64,000 nt of DNA from Bog-473 sp963791455 (GTDB lineage Bacteria; Actinomycetota; Acidimicrobiia; Acidimicrobiales; RAAP-2). A program made the translations under genes and the position numbers. The stretch's first letter is position 1; each line of letters starts with the position of its first letter. The notes below the pieces were generated by a model. It was not told the DNA's origin. It made no database searches and was given only the letters and a program-made list of their open reading frames with translations. The DNA is taken from assembly GCA_963791455.1 (NCBI GenBank), contig CAWBSM010000002.1, forward strand, positions 1,054,001 to 1,118,000, read 5' to 3'. Below, piece after piece: positions 43,309 through 51,668 of this stretch.

Positions 43309-44711
43309 TGGCGCCGCGCACGCTCAGCGAGAAAATCTGGGACGCGCACGTCGTCCATGCTGCGGACGGTGAGCCCGATCTGCTGTTCATCGACCTGCAC
43401 CTGATCCACGAGGTGACATCGCCCCAGGCCTTCGACGGACTCCGTCTGGCCGGACGCACGGTGCGGCGGCCCGACCTCACCGTTGCCACCGCGGACCACA
43501 ACGTCCCCACCACCGACATCGGCAAGCCGGTCGCCGATCCCATCTCGGCCCAGCAGCTGCGTGTCCTCGACCAGAACACGGCGGAGTTCGGTATCACGTG
43601 TTACCCCATGGGCGACGTCAATCAGGGGATCGTTCATATCATCGGGCCCGAGCAGGGATGGACGCAACCGGGCATGACCATCGTGTGCGGCGACAGCCAC
43701 ACTTCGACCCACGGCGCCTTTGGTGCGCTCGCCTTCGGCATCGGAACCAGCGAGGTGGAGCACGTGTTGGCCACTCAGACCCTGCCCCAGGTTCGGCCGA
43801 AGACGATGGCCGTGACCGTCGACGGCGAGCTGGCTCCGAGCGTGACGGCCAAGGACATCGCGCTGGCCGTCATCGGCGCCATCGGGACCGGTGGGGGCAT
43901 CGGGCACGTGATCGAGTACCGGGGATCGGCCATTCGGGCCTTGTCCATGGAGGGCCGGATGACGTTGTGCAACATGTCGATCGAGGGTGGGGCACGCGCG
44001 GGTCTCGTCGCACCCGACGAGACCACCTTCGAGTACGTCCGGGGCCGCGACCACGCGCCGACAGGCGAGGAATGGGAGGCGGCGCTGGCCTACTGGCGCA
44101 CCCTGCCCACCGACGCGGGCGCGACCTTCGACAAGGAGGTCGTGCTCGACGCGGTCACCATCGCTCCCCATGTGACCTGGGGCACGAATCCCGCCCAGGT
44201 CGCGCCCATCACCGGGGCTGTCCCCGATCCTGACGCCATGGTCGACGCCGGCGACCGGGAGGCGGCCGTACGCGCGCTCGCCTACATGGGACTGGAGGCC
44301 GGGACGCCGCTCCGGGAGATCAGCGTCGACACGGTGTTCCTCGGCAGCTGCACGAACTCGCGTATCGAGGACTTCCGGGCGGCCGCGGCGGTGCTCGAGG
44401 GGAGGACGGTGCGTACGGGGTTGCGTGCCCTCGCCGTTCCCGGCTCGCACCGGGTGAAGGCACAGGCCGAGGCCGAGGGGCTCGACAAGATCTTCACGGC
44501 GGCCGGCTTCGAGTGGCGCGAGCCCGGCTGCTCCATGTGCCTGGCCATGAACCCCGACAAGCTGGCCGTTGGCGAGCGCTGCGCATCGACCTCGAACCGA
44601 AACTTCGAGGGCCGCCAGGGCCGAGGCGGTCGAACCCACCTGGTCTCCCCGACCGTCGCCGCCGCCACCGCCGTCGCGGGCACCTTCGCCACGCCGGAGG
44701 ACCTGGACTGA
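43308..44711 (+). CDS. leuC: 3-Isopropylmalate dehydratase large subunit
   Basis: This 467-aa aconitase-family subunit binds the catalytic [4Fe-4S] cluster through the Cys of FLGSCTNSR (about residue 345) and the pair in GCSMCLAMN (about 405). SEKIWDAHVV at the N-terminus, GDSHTSTHGAFGALAFGIGTSEVEHV and GGGIGHVIEYRGSAI are standard. With LeuD it isomerises 2-isopropylmalate, and citramalate in the CimA route. It overlaps leuD by one base. Confidence 0.97.
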   Translation: MAPRTLSEKIWDAHVVHAADGEPDLLFIDLHLIHEVTSPQAFDGLRLAGRTVRRPDLTVATADHNVPTTDIGKPVADPISAQQLRVLDQNTAEFGITCYPMGDVNQGIVHIIGPEQGWTQPGMTIVCGDSHTSTHGAFGALAFGIGTSEVEHVLATQTLPQVRPKTMAVTVDGELAPSVTAKDIALAVIGAIGTGGGIGHVIEYRGSAIRALSMEGRMTLCNMSIEGGARAGLVAPDETTFEYVRGRDHAPTGEEWEAALAYWRTLPTDAGATFDKEVVLDAVTIAPHVTWGTNPAQVAPITGAVPDPDAMVDAGDREAAVRALAYMGLEAGTPLREISVDTVFLGSCTNSRIEDFRAAAAVLEGRTVRTGLRALAVPGSHRVKAQAEAEGLDKIFTAAGFEWREPGCSMCLAMNPDKLAVGERCASTSNRNFEGRQGRGGRTHLVSPTVAAATAVAGTFATPEDLD

Positions 44712-45301
44712 TGGAACCCGTCATCATCGTCACCGGACGCGCCGTCCCGCTCGACCGGACCGACGTGGACACCGACCAGATCATCCCGTCGGACTGGCTC
44801 AAGCGGGTAGAACGCACCGGGTTCGGTGCGGGCCTCTTCTCGGAGTGGCGCGACGACCGCGACTTCGTGCTCAACGACCCCGAGTTCGTCGGGGCCACCA
44901 TCCTGGTCGCCGGGCACAACTTCGGCACCGGCTCGTCGCGCGAGCACGCCGTGTGGGCGCTGATGGACTACGGGTTCCAGGCCGTCGTCTCGTCGCGCTT
45001 CGCCGACATCTTCCGTAACAACTGCACGAAACAGGGCCTGCTCCCCGTCCAGGTCACCGAGGAGTTCGACCGCGCCCTGCTCGACGCGGTGATGCAGAAC
45101 CCGTCGCTCGAGATGACGATCGACGTGGCGCGGGGCTCCATCGAGGCGCCCGCGGCCGGGCTGACCGGCTCCTTTCCTCTCGACGAGTTCACCAGACAGC
45201 GTCTGCTCAATGGGTGGGACGACATCGGCCTGTCGCTGCGCTGGACGGACGAGATCACGGCGTTCGAGCGCCGGCGACCCGTCTTCTTGCCTTCGGCCTG
45301 A
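44711..45301 (+). CDS. leuD: 3-Isopropylmalate dehydratase small subunit
   Basis: This 196-aa swivelling domain partner of LeuC has DRTDVDTDQIIPSDWLKRV, the GHNFGTGSSREHAVWALMDYGF substrate-binding loop and FADIFRNNCTKQGLLPV. Length and order are normal. Translation is coupled to leuC (tgATG). The next gene, a GNAT protein, starts 11 bp later. Confidence 0.96.
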   Translation: MEPVIIVTGRAVPLDRTDVDTDQIIPSDWLKRVERTGFGAGLFSEWRDDRDFVLNDPEFVGATILVAGHNFGTGSSREHAVWALMDYGFQAVVSSRFADIFRNNCTKQGLLPVQVTEEFDRALLDAVMQNPSLEMTIDVARGSIEAPAAGLTGSFPLDEFTRQRLLNGWDDIGLSLRWTDEITAFERRRPVFLPSA

Positions 45302-45312
45302 GCGTCTCGCCC

Positions 45313-46194
45313 GTGGTGACGTTCCGGAAAATGACGGAGGCGGACGTGCCCGCTGCGGTGGCGGCGTTCGACAGCGGCCTGCTCGCCATGAGGGCCCGCC
45401 ACGGTCTGCCGGTCACCGGCAACTCGATTCAGGACGAGCGGCGGCGCCAGGACCGCACGCGCCACTTCCTCGGGACGGACCCCGACGGCTCGTGGGTGGC
45501 GGAGGACGCCGGCGCCGTCGTCGGGATGTCCCAGTCCTTCGTCCGGGAGGGCTACTGGATGCTCTCGCAGTTGGGCACGGTGCCGGGCCGTCAGGGTCTG
45601 GGCGTCGGCCGTGAGCTGCTCAGCCTCGCCATCTCGCACGGCGACCGGGAGAGTCCCGGGACGATCCAGTGCTCGCGGGACCCCAAGGCGATGGCCCTCT
45701 ACACCAGCTTCGGGTTCGTCCTGCATCCGGTCGTGGCGGCTTGGGGTGCCATGCGCCCGGGCACGGTGGAACGGCCTCCCGAGGTCCGGCGCCACGAGCC
45801 CGACGAGGTCGGCCGGCGAGAACTCGACGTGGTCGCCGCCATCGACCGCACGGTGCGCCGGTCGGCCCGCACCGTCGATATCGTCGCCATGCTCGACCAA
45901 CCCGGCACGCGGCTCCTGTTGCACGCCGACCAGGCGTACGGGGTCGCCAAGGACGAGCGGATCGTGACCCTCGGCGCGCGTCAGGAGGAATCGGCCACGC
46001 TGGTGCTGCGGGCCATGCTGGCCGAGGCGCCGCCGGGCGAGACCATCGAGATCAACTGGCTCACCTCGGCTCAGCAGTGGGCCATCTGCGAGGTGGTCCG
46101 GGCGGGGATCGAGCTCCAGCCGTATGGACCGGTGATGGTGCGCGGGATGGATGGCCCCCCCAGCCCGTACATCCCGAGCGGCGGATTCGGGTAG
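45313..46194 (+). CDS. GNAT-family N-acetyltransferase, two-domain
   Basis: This protein of about 293 aa has an N-terminal GNAT domain: VTFRKMTEADVPAAVAAF, GTVPGRQGLGVGRELLSLA (the acetyl-CoA loop R-Q-G-x-G-x-G) and a C-terminal YTSFGFVLHP. A second half (about 150-293) looks like a degenerate GNAT or SCP2-like unit. GTG 45313 or 45316 may be the start; no clear ribosome-binding site is seen. It is probably the end of the greA-leuC-leuD transcript, though no functional tie is evident. Confidence 0.8.
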   Translation: MVTFRKMTEADVPAAVAAFDSGLLAMRARHGLPVTGNSIQDERRRQDRTRHFLGTDPDGSWVAEDAGAVVGMSQSFVREGYWMLSQLGTVPGRQGLGVGRELLSLAISHGDRESPGTIQCSRDPKAMALYTSFGFVLHPVVAAWGAMRPGTVERPPEVRRHEPDEVGRRELDVVAAIDRTVRRSARTVDIVAMLDQPGTRLLLHADQAYGVAKDERIVTLGARQEESATLVLRAMLAEAPPGETIEINWLTSAQQWAICEVVRAGIELQPYGPVMVRGMDGPPSPYIPSGGFG

Positions 46195-46223
46195 CGCCGC
46201 CGCCGGCCCCGGAGGGCCCGTTC

Positions 46224-46721
46224 TCAGCCCGCCTCGCTCAACGGAACGCCCCGGACCCGCTCGGCGAAACGTCGCAGGCCGACGCCCCAACCCTCGGGCG
46301 AGTCGACCGCGTCGCGCATGGCCTCCCAACCTTGGCCGTGGCGGTCGATGTGGCGGTGGTCCAGCTCCACCCGGGTGCGACCGGCGCCCTCGGGGACGAA
46401 GCGGACTTCCACCTCGCTGGCCCGGGCGGGCTCCGTCTCGATCTGCCACTGCAGCGTGATGTCCCAACTGAACACCACCCGATGCGGCGGTTCGTAGGCG
46501 AGGACCGTGGCCCAGCGGCAACGGCTCCCGTCGGTTCCGACGTCGTAGACATTTCCACCGACGCGGGGCTCGAAGACCATATGGTCGAGCGGCGCGTCGA
46601 GAATGTGGTGTTCAGGCGGCCACCAGCTGCCGATGTCCTCCGTGAAGACGGCGAACGCCTGCTCAGCCGGAGCCTCGACGACGATCGACGTCTGGACGGC
46701 GGTTGCCTGTGTGTCACTCAT
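46224..46721 (-). CDS. SRPBCC (AHSA1-like) domain protein paired with ArsR
   Basis: This 165-aa START/Bet v 1-type protein has SIVVEAPAEQAFAVFTEDIGSWWPPEHH, VFEPRVGGNVYDVG, VLAYEPPHRVVFSWDI and RTRVELDHRHIDRHG, the AHSA1/SRPBCC layout. These bind hydrophobic ligands; the ligand is unknown. The start overlaps the ArsR stop by 8 bp, the usual arrangement in ArsR-SRPBCC cassettes. A second, different cassette is at 60806-61659. Confidence 0.88.
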   Translation of the reverse strand: MSDTQATAVQTSIVVEAPAEQAFAVFTEDIGSWWPPEHHILDAPLDHMVFEPRVGGNVYDVGTDGSRCRWATVLAYEPPHRVVFSWDITLQWQIETEPARASEVEVRFVPEGAGRTRVELDHRHIDRHGQGWEAMRDAVDSPEGWGVGLRRFAERVRGVPLSEAG

Positions 46722-47040
46722 CGCGCATGTCCTTTCCGTGTGCCTGTTCGACCCTGGTCCTGAACGACCGGAGCGCCGTGTTCCAAAAGCGGTCGAGGTA
46801 GTCGCGCAGCCCGGCGATGCCATCGGGCTCGAGGCTGTAGATGTGGCGCGTCCCCGCCGGCTCGGCGCGCACCAAGCCGGCGTCCTTCAACACCTTCAGG
46901 TGTTGGGACACGGCGGGTCGACTGACGGGCACGAGCGCGGCCAGGTCGACCACGGCGGACGGTCGCTCCGCGAGGTGCTCGAAGATGGCCCGTCGGGTGG
47001 GATCACCCAGCGCGTCGAATGCAGTAGAGTAAGTTTTCAC
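46714..47040 (-). CDS. ArsR-family transcriptional regulator
   Basis: This 108-aa winged-helix protein has FDALGDPTRRAIFEHLAERP and the recognition helix VSRPAVSQHLKVLKDAGLV. No metal-binding CxC is seen, so it probably senses something other than a metal. The start codon is GTG 47040, lying within the inverted repeat at 47029-47044. It heads a two-gene operon with the SRPBCC gene. Confidence 0.92.
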   Translation of the reverse strand: MKTYSTAFDALGDPTRRAIFEHLAERPSAVVDLAALVPVSRPAVSQHLKVLKDAGLVRAEPAGTRHIYSLEPDGIAGLRDYLDRFWNTALRSFRTRVEQAHGKDMRDE

Positions 47041-47044
47041 TTAC
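47029..47044. promoter_or_regulatory. Inverted repeat GTAAGT-TTTC-ACTTAC over the arsR start
   Basis: Perfect 6-bp arms flank a 4-bp spacer and overlap the start codon. A further half-site (GGTAAGTC) follows at 47045-47052. The placement suits an autoregulatory ArsR operator. The remaining bases up to the methyltransferase at 47286 show no gene. Confidence 0.5.
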
Positions 47045-47285
47045 GGTAAGTCTTAACTGACGATAGCTGGCCTGTCAAGTCGACGTTCCTGTTCAGCGGC
47101 TCAAACCGGAAGCCGGCCCACCCGTTTCCAGAGCTCCGTACCGGACACGGACGCCTCGCTCCCTCCGGAATCCCCTGACCAGGTTGAGTATGGTGAACGC
47201 CCAGATGGTTTGGGTCGCCCGCCACCACATCGTTCAGCTGCTCGACCGTCACGTTTTGGAAGACAGCCCCTGAGGTCGGTGCCGG

Positions 47286-48041
47286 ATGCAGTCTGAAGAA
47301 GATGCCTGGATACCCGATCCCGGAGAATCGACTGCCTACGAGCAGAACGTGCTCTATCGGACGAACAAAATTGCCGAATATGTGCGCGGGAACTGGCTCG
47401 ACTACGGCTGCGCTGACGGTGGATATGCCGCGGGACTCTTGAACGTGGGGGCCCAACATGTCACCGGGGTGGACGTAGACCCCGGCCGTGTTGCGTCGGC
47501 GGCGGCCCGGGGCCTCGAGGATGCCGACTTCCACGCCATCGACGGGGAACAGCTTTCTTTCGGGGACAACACCTTCGATGGCGCATTCGTCAACGAGGTG
47601 ATGGAACACGTCAAGGATGAGGCCGCGGTGCTCAACGAGTTGCGGCGCGTCCTTCGCCCAGAGGGACTCCTCATCGTCATGAGCCCCAATCGGTGGTTTC
47701 CCTTCGAGGGCCACGGGATCCAGGTGGGCAAGTGGAAGTCCGGTCGTCCGACCCCGTTGGTTCCCTGGTTGCCGAAACGCGTGACCCAACCGATGATGGA
47801 GGCGCGGAACTACTGGCCCCATGAGCTGGAAGACCTGGTGCGATCCGCCGGATTCGCCGTCGAACGAACAGGCTTCGTCTGGCCCGTCTTCGAACGCTAC
47901 GACTGGCTGCCCGATCGAGTTGGCAACTGGTACCGCGTCCGAGTGACCCGCTTCGACGAGTTTCCGGTTCTACGTCGACTCGGAGTGTCGACGATGATCG
48001 TCGCTCGGGCGGGCGCCAAAGAGACGGCATCGCCTATGTGA
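47286..48041 (+). CDS. SAM-dependent methyltransferase (UbiE/Methyltransf_11 type)
   Basis: This 251-aa protein has WLDYGCADGGYAAGLLNVG (motif I), VTGVDVDPGRV, LSFGDNTFDGAFVNEVMEHV and LRRVLRPEGLLIVMSPNRWFPFEGHG. The last segment resembles methyltransferases acting on glycolipids or glycans. No neighbouring biosynthetic gene defines the substrate. It converges with the cyclic-nucleotide-binding gene. Confidence 0.82.
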   Translation: MQSEEDAWIPDPGESTAYEQNVLYRTNKIAEYVRGNWLDYGCADGGYAAGLLNVGAQHVTGVDVDPGRVASAAARGLEDADFHAIDGEQLSFGDNTFDGAFVNEVMEHVKDEAAVLNELRRVLRPEGLLIVMSPNRWFPFEGHGIQVGKWKSGRPTPLVPWLPKRVTQPMMEARNYWPHELEDLVRSAGFAVERTGFVWPVFERYDWLPDRVGNWYRVRVTRFDEFPVLRRLGVSTMIVARAGAKETASPM

Positions 48042-48072
48042 GTCTCGGGACAACGCGGCCAACCTCTCGCGA

Positions 48073-48486
48073 TCAGGCGGCGCGGGGCGTGAGCCGTGCT
48101 GCGACCGTCTGCCGCACTTTCTCTGCCACCGAGGGTGCCGACTCGAGAATCCGGCGGAACTCGCTCGCCGAACCGGCATACAGCACGATGTCGGTGAGCG
48201 CCGTCACCGTTGCGTTCCGGCGGCGACGGCCGCGTTCCTGCAGCAACGCCATCTCGCCCACCAGGTCGCCCCGCCCCAGGGTGGCGATCTGGTGACCACC
48301 CTGGGTCACCACGGCTTCGCCTTCTACCAGGATCATGAACTCGTTCCCCGGTGCATCCTCGTGCACGAGCACTCGCCCGGCCGGAACATGCAGCATGGTC
48401 AGCTGACTTCTGATCACCGCCAGCTCCGACCGACTGGCCGCCGCGAAGAGCGGCAGCTCCTGCAATTCGTCTCTGATCAGGTGCAT
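48073..48486 (-). CDS. Stand-alone cyclic-nucleotide-binding (cNMP) domain protein
   Basis: This 137-aa protein is a single CRP/CAP-type cNMP domain: ELPLFAAASRSELAVI, VPAGRVLVHEDAPGNEFMILVEGEAVV, and LGRGDLVGEMALLQERGRRRRNATVTAL with the phosphate-binding GEMALL and Arg. There is no DNA-binding helix-turn-helix, so it is not a transcription factor by itself. ATG 48486 is used. Upstream, TTGACA (48543-48538) is a possible -35 but the -10 is weak. Confidence 0.85.
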   Translation of the reverse strand: MHLIRDELQELPLFAAASRSELAVIRSQLTMLHVPAGRVLVHEDAPGNEFMILVEGEAVVTQGGHQIATLGRGDLVGEMALLQERGRRRRNATVTALTDIVLYAGSASEFRRILESAPSVAEKVRQTVAARLTPRAA

Positions 48487-48645
48487 CGTGACTCCATTTC
48501 TTCCTCCCGCTGCCAGAGTGCCGCTCCGGCGGAAATCTGTCAAGCAGCTGGGTCAGATATCTTTTATCTCATTTTATGATGTGAGGAGCCGAACCGTGAC
48601 GCGCCGCGACCCTCCCAGCGACGCGTCGTTGGGGCTGCGGACCCG

Positions 48646-49083
48646 CTACCCCTCGAACCAGCGGTACCGCATCCAGCCCGCGACGGGCCGGGCACCCAAC
48701 CGCTGGTAGAAGTCAATGGCGGGGGCGTTCCATTCGAGCACATCCCACTCCAGACGGCCCTCGGTCTGGTCCCGCAGGTAGGCGAGCAGCTCGCCGGCGT
48801 ACCCCCGGCGGCGGTGCTGGGGGCGGACGTAGAGGTCCTCGAGCCAGATCCCGCTCCGGCCCAAGAAGGTGGAGAAGGTCCGGTACCACAGCGCGTGGGC
48901 GGCCAGGCCGCCGTCGCCGTCCTCGACGACCGAGTCGTGCGCCACCGCGTCGCGGCCGAACAGACCGGATGCGAGATCGTCTTCGGTGATCACCACCTGG
49001 TCGGTGAGGTTCTCGAACTCGGCCAGCTCGCGGATCATGGCCACGAGCTCGGGGACGTCCGCCTCGACCGCCGGGCGGATCAC
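48646..49083 (-). CDS. GNAT-family acetyltransferase, diamine acetyltransferase-like
   Basis: This 145-aa protein has VIRPAVEADVPELVAMIRELAEFE, then WLEDLYVRPQHRRRGYAGELLAYL with the acetyl-CoA P-loop (Q-H-R-R-R-G-Y-A), and WNAPAIDFYQRLGARPV. The pattern WLEDLYV...WN-x-A-I-x-F-Y resembles spermidine/thialysine acetyltransferases. It starts at GTG 49083, overlapping the leuA stop (GTGA), and so is translationally coupled to leuA. Confidence 0.87.
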   Translation of the reverse strand: MIRPAVEADVPELVAMIRELAEFENLTDQVVITEDDLASGLFGRDAVAHDSVVEDGDGGLAAHALWYRTFSTFLGRSGIWLEDLYVRPQHRRRGYAGELLAYLRDQTEGRLEWDVLEWNAPAIDFYQRLGARPVAGWMRYRWFEG

Positions 49084-50807
49084 CCCGTGCGGGCCCTGTT
49101 CGCCGCTGAGACGACTGCGCTGAGCGACGCGTCGAGGATGGACGAGTCGCGCCCGACGCCCCACCAGGTGGTGCCGTCGGGCCCGGCACACTCCACGTAC
49201 GCCACGGCCGAGGCACCCGAGCCCTCCGTCAGCGCATGCTCGGAGTAGTCCTTCACTTCCAGCACAATACCGAGATCGGCTTTGAGGGCGGCGACGAGGG
49301 CGTCGATCGGCCCGTTGCCCTCACCGGTCACGGTCTGATGCTGGCCGTCCACCAGCAGCTGCGCCGTCACGCTCGTGTGGCCACGCCCGGTCGACACCTC
49401 GCTCGTGATGAGGCGCAGCCCGGCGTCCTCGGGCAAGTAGATCTCCTCGAAGACGTCCCGCATCTGGCCCGAGCGGATGATCGTCCCGCTCGCCTCGGTG
49501 ATCTCCTGCACCCGCTTGGAGAACTCGATCTGGAGCCGCCGCGGCAGGTCCAGACCGTGGTCCGTGTCCATCACGTAGGCGACGCCTCCCTTGCCGGACT
49601 GGCTGTTCACCTGGATGATTGCCTCGTAGGTGCGCCCGGTGTCCTTGGGGTCGATGGGCAGGTAGGGGACCTCCCACTGGTCGTAGTCACGTCCGATGGC
49701 GGCCATGCCCTTCTTGATGGCGTCCTGGTGCGAACCCGAGAAGGCGGTGTAGACGAGGTCGCCCGCGTAGGGGTGGCGCGGGTGGACCGGCAGGCGGGTG
49801 GCGTATTCGGCCACGCGGCGCACCTTCTCGATGTCCCCGAAGTCCAGTGTCGGGTCGATTCCCTCGGAGAACAGGTTCATGGCCAGGGTGACGATGTCAA
49901 CGTTGCCGGTGCGCTCGCCGTTCCCGAACAAGGTGCCCTCCACGCGGTCGGCCCCCGCGAGCACCGCCAGCTCCGCGGCAGCCACGGCGGTGCCGCGGTC
50001 GTTGTGCGGGTGCAAGCTGAGCACGATGGCATCGCGGTTTTTCACGGTGCGGCCGAACCACTCGATCACGTCGGCGTACACGTTGGGGCTGTACATCTCG
50101 ACCGTCGCGGGCAGGTTGAGGATCATCGGCCGCTCCGGCGACGGCTCGATCACGTCCATCACCGCCTCGCAGATTTCGACCGCGAAGTCCGGCTCGGTTC
50201 CGGTGAAGCTCTCCGGTGAGTACTCGTAGCGGATCTCGGTCCCCGGAAGCTGTGCCTCGTACTTCTTGCACATCTCGGCTGCCTTGACGGCGATGTCGAC
50301 GATGCCAGGCTTGTCGAGCCCGAACACGACGCGACGCTGCAACTCGGAGACCGAGTTGTAGAAGTGCACGACCGCCCGGGGCGTGCCGACCAGGGACTCA
50401 AAGGTGCGCTCGATCAGCTCCTGACGGCACTGGACCAGCACCTGTATCTCGACGTCATCGGGCACGAGCCGCTCGTCGATGATGAGCCGTTGGAAGTCGA
50501 AGTCTGTCTGGGAGGCGGAGGGGAACCCGACCTCGATCTCCTTGAACCCGACGTCGACCAACGTCTGGAACAACGCCAGCTTGCGCTCGGGATCCATGGG
50601 GTCGATGAGCGCCTGGTTGCCGTCCCGCAGGTCGACACTGGCCCAGCGGGGGGCGCGGGTGAACCGCCGGTCGGGCCAGGTGCGGTCGTGCAGCACCAGT
50701 GGTGCGTGCGAGCGGTACTTGTGGAAGGGCATGGGCGACGGATCGCAGGGCAGAGTCAGGTGAACCCGCCCCACGTCGTCACCACACCCTTTCTGTCCTT
50801 CACCCAT
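49080..50807 (-). CDS. leuA: 2-Isopropylmalate synthase, actinobacterial type
   Basis: LeuA condenses acetyl-CoA with 2-ketoisovalerate, the committed step to leucine. The protein (575 aa from ATG 50807) has RTWPDRRFTRAPRWASVDLRDGNQALIDPM, EVGFPSASQTDFDF, FNLPATVEM-like ILNLPATVEMYSPN, the metal His pair in LSLHPHNDRGTAVA and NGERTGNVDIV, and a C-terminal Leu-feedback domain (TSVTAQLLVDGQHQTV). It resembles M. tuberculosis LeuA closely. ATG 50732 (MPFHKYRSH) or 50825 are alternative starts. A leader peptide and terminator precede it. Confidence 0.95.
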   Translation of the reverse strand: MGEGQKGCGDDVGRVHLTLPCDPSPMPFHKYRSHAPLVLHDRTWPDRRFTRAPRWASVDLRDGNQALIDPMDPERKLALFQTLVDVGFKEIEVGFPSASQTDFDFQRLIIDERLVPDDVEIQVLVQCRQELIERTFESLVGTPRAVVHFYNSVSELQRRVVFGLDKPGIVDIAVKAAEMCKKYEAQLPGTEIRYEYSPESFTGTEPDFAVEICEAVMDVIEPSPERPMILNLPATVEMYSPNVYADVIEWFGRTVKNRDAIVLSLHPHNDRGTAVAAAELAVLAGADRVEGTLFGNGERTGNVDIVTLAMNLFSEGIDPTLDFGDIEKVRRVAEYATRLPVHPRHPYAGDLVYTAFSGSHQDAIKKGMAAIGRDYDQWEVPYLPIDPKDTGRTYEAIIQVNSQSGKGGVAYVMDTDHGLDLPRRLQIEFSKRVQEITEASGTIIRSGQMRDVFEEIYLPEDAGLRLITSEVSTGRGHTSVTAQLLVDGQHQTVTGEGNGPIDALVAALKADLGIVLEVKDYSEHALTEGSGASAVAYVECAGPDGTTWWGVGRDSSILDASLSAVVSAANRARTG

Positions 50808-50915
50808 GACTTCCGTCCCTCTCATGTCTGTAGGTCTTGTCTTGTTGTCGTTTCTTTGTGGCTTTTCGTGCCTCGTCCCAGCTCTCTTTCGGCCGGTACC
50901 GGCGCCAACCCAACA

Positions 50916-50948
50916 AAAAACCCCCTGGCCGTTTGGCGCAGGAGGTTG
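50916..50948 (-). terminator. leuA attenuator: hairpin plus six-T run
   Basis: On the leftward strand AACCTCCTG pairs with CAGGGGGTT (one G-U), with an inner GCC/GGC stem, and is followed at once by TTTTTT (50921-50916). It lies about 110 bp before the leuA start and 28 bp after the leader stop. This is a strong intrinsic terminator inside a leader. Confidence 0.75.
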
Positions 50949-50976
50949 CGAGCGAACGCGATGTGGCGTTCGCCGT

Positions 50977-51012
50977 CAGGTAAGCAGCAGGTGGGAGGTC
51001 GTGGCCTTCATC
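50977..51012 (-). CDS. leuA leader peptide MKATTSHLLLT (11 aa)
   Basis: Three consecutive leucine codons (CTG CTG CTT) lie two codons before the TGA stop, immediately upstream of the terminator. This is the classic arrangement for leucine-dependent ribosome stalling and attenuation. A GGGAGA element lies 11 nt before the ATG, slightly far. Confidence 0.65.
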
Positions 51013-51070
51013 ACCCGAGAATTCTCCCATCCGGCGGGTCGGACGTCAAGGCGTCGACGAGCCATGAGGG

Positions 51071-51430
51071 TCAAGGGTGCGGCAACGGGGAACCGAAACG
51101 CAGCAGGTTGCCGTCGCCGTCGGTGTGCGCCGCCTCCCAGACGCCGAAGCCAGGATCGAACAGGTCGCTCGTGTCGCCGACCCCGGTCGCCCTCCACTCC
51201 TCGTGCAACGTCTCGGCGTCGTCCACCGCGATATAGGCGGCGCCGCGTCGGTCGGGCTCGAGGCTCAAACCCGGGACGTGCCGGAAGTGGATGCGGACGC
51301 CGTCGCGCTCCGCCGTGCCGTAGCCACCCCCATGAAGACCCACCGCGAAACCCAGTGCCTCGTAGTGGGAGCGCATCGCAGCGAGGTCGGCGGTGGGAAA
51401 GATGGGTGCGATGCCGAGGAAAGTGGCCAT
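51071..51430 (-). CDS. VOC-family (glyoxalase/bleomycin resistance-like) protein
   Basis: This 119-aa protein has one VOC unit pattern: GIAPIFPTADLAAMRSHYEALGFAVG, GVRIHFRHVP, AAYIAVDDAETLHEEWRATGV and WEAAHTDGDGNLLRFGSP with a Glu/His set of likely metal or ligand residues. It acts as a dimer in its family. It lies upstream of the leuA leader on the same strand; the substrate is unknown. Confidence 0.85.
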   Translation of the reverse strand: MATFLGIAPIFPTADLAAMRSHYEALGFAVGLHGGGYGTAERDGVRIHFRHVPGLSLEPDRRGAAYIAVDDAETLHEEWRATGVGDTSDLFDPGFGVWEAAHTDGDGNLLRFGSPLPHP

Positions 51431-51454
51431 GTCCGTTCACGCTACCGTGGGCTC

Positions 51455-51625
51455 ATGCGTCGCCTCTTGTGGACCGCGCTTCGCGCCGCTCTCGTCATCG
51501 CTGTGCTCGCGGTCGTGCGCGAGGTCCTGCTCGACCGCGCCCCGCAGCGGGCGCTGCGAGGCGACGAGCCCATCATCGGCAGCCTCGACACCTGGCCCGC
51601 CGTCCCGCGCAAGCTCGAGGGCTGA
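51455..51625 (+). CDS. Small single-pass membrane protein, 56 aa
   Basis: The sequence starts MRRLLWTALRAALVIAVLAVVREV, a basic N-terminus and one membrane segment, followed by a short tail RAPQRALRGDEPIIGSLDTWP. ATG 51455 lies 24 bp from the divergent VOC start. The IIGSLDTWPxVP tail resembles a short motif I have seen in small actinobacterial membrane proteins; function unknown. Confidence 0.6.
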   Translation: MRRLLWTALRAALVIAVLAVVREVLLDRAPQRALRGDEPIIGSLDTWPAVPRKLEG

Positions 51626-51668
51626 CGGCTCCGGCGGCCGGCAGCCGGGACCCGGAGGCTGGGCGGGC

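Noticed and set aside
48515..48543. Promoter TTGACA-N17-CACTCT for the cNMP-domain gene
   Set aside because: The -35 is perfect but the -10 is a poor match, so it was not called.
50800..51030. 76-aa frame spanning the leuA leader as a protein-coding gene
   Set aside because: It crosses the terminator hairpin and starts just upstream of the better-supported 11-aa leader ORF in another frame.
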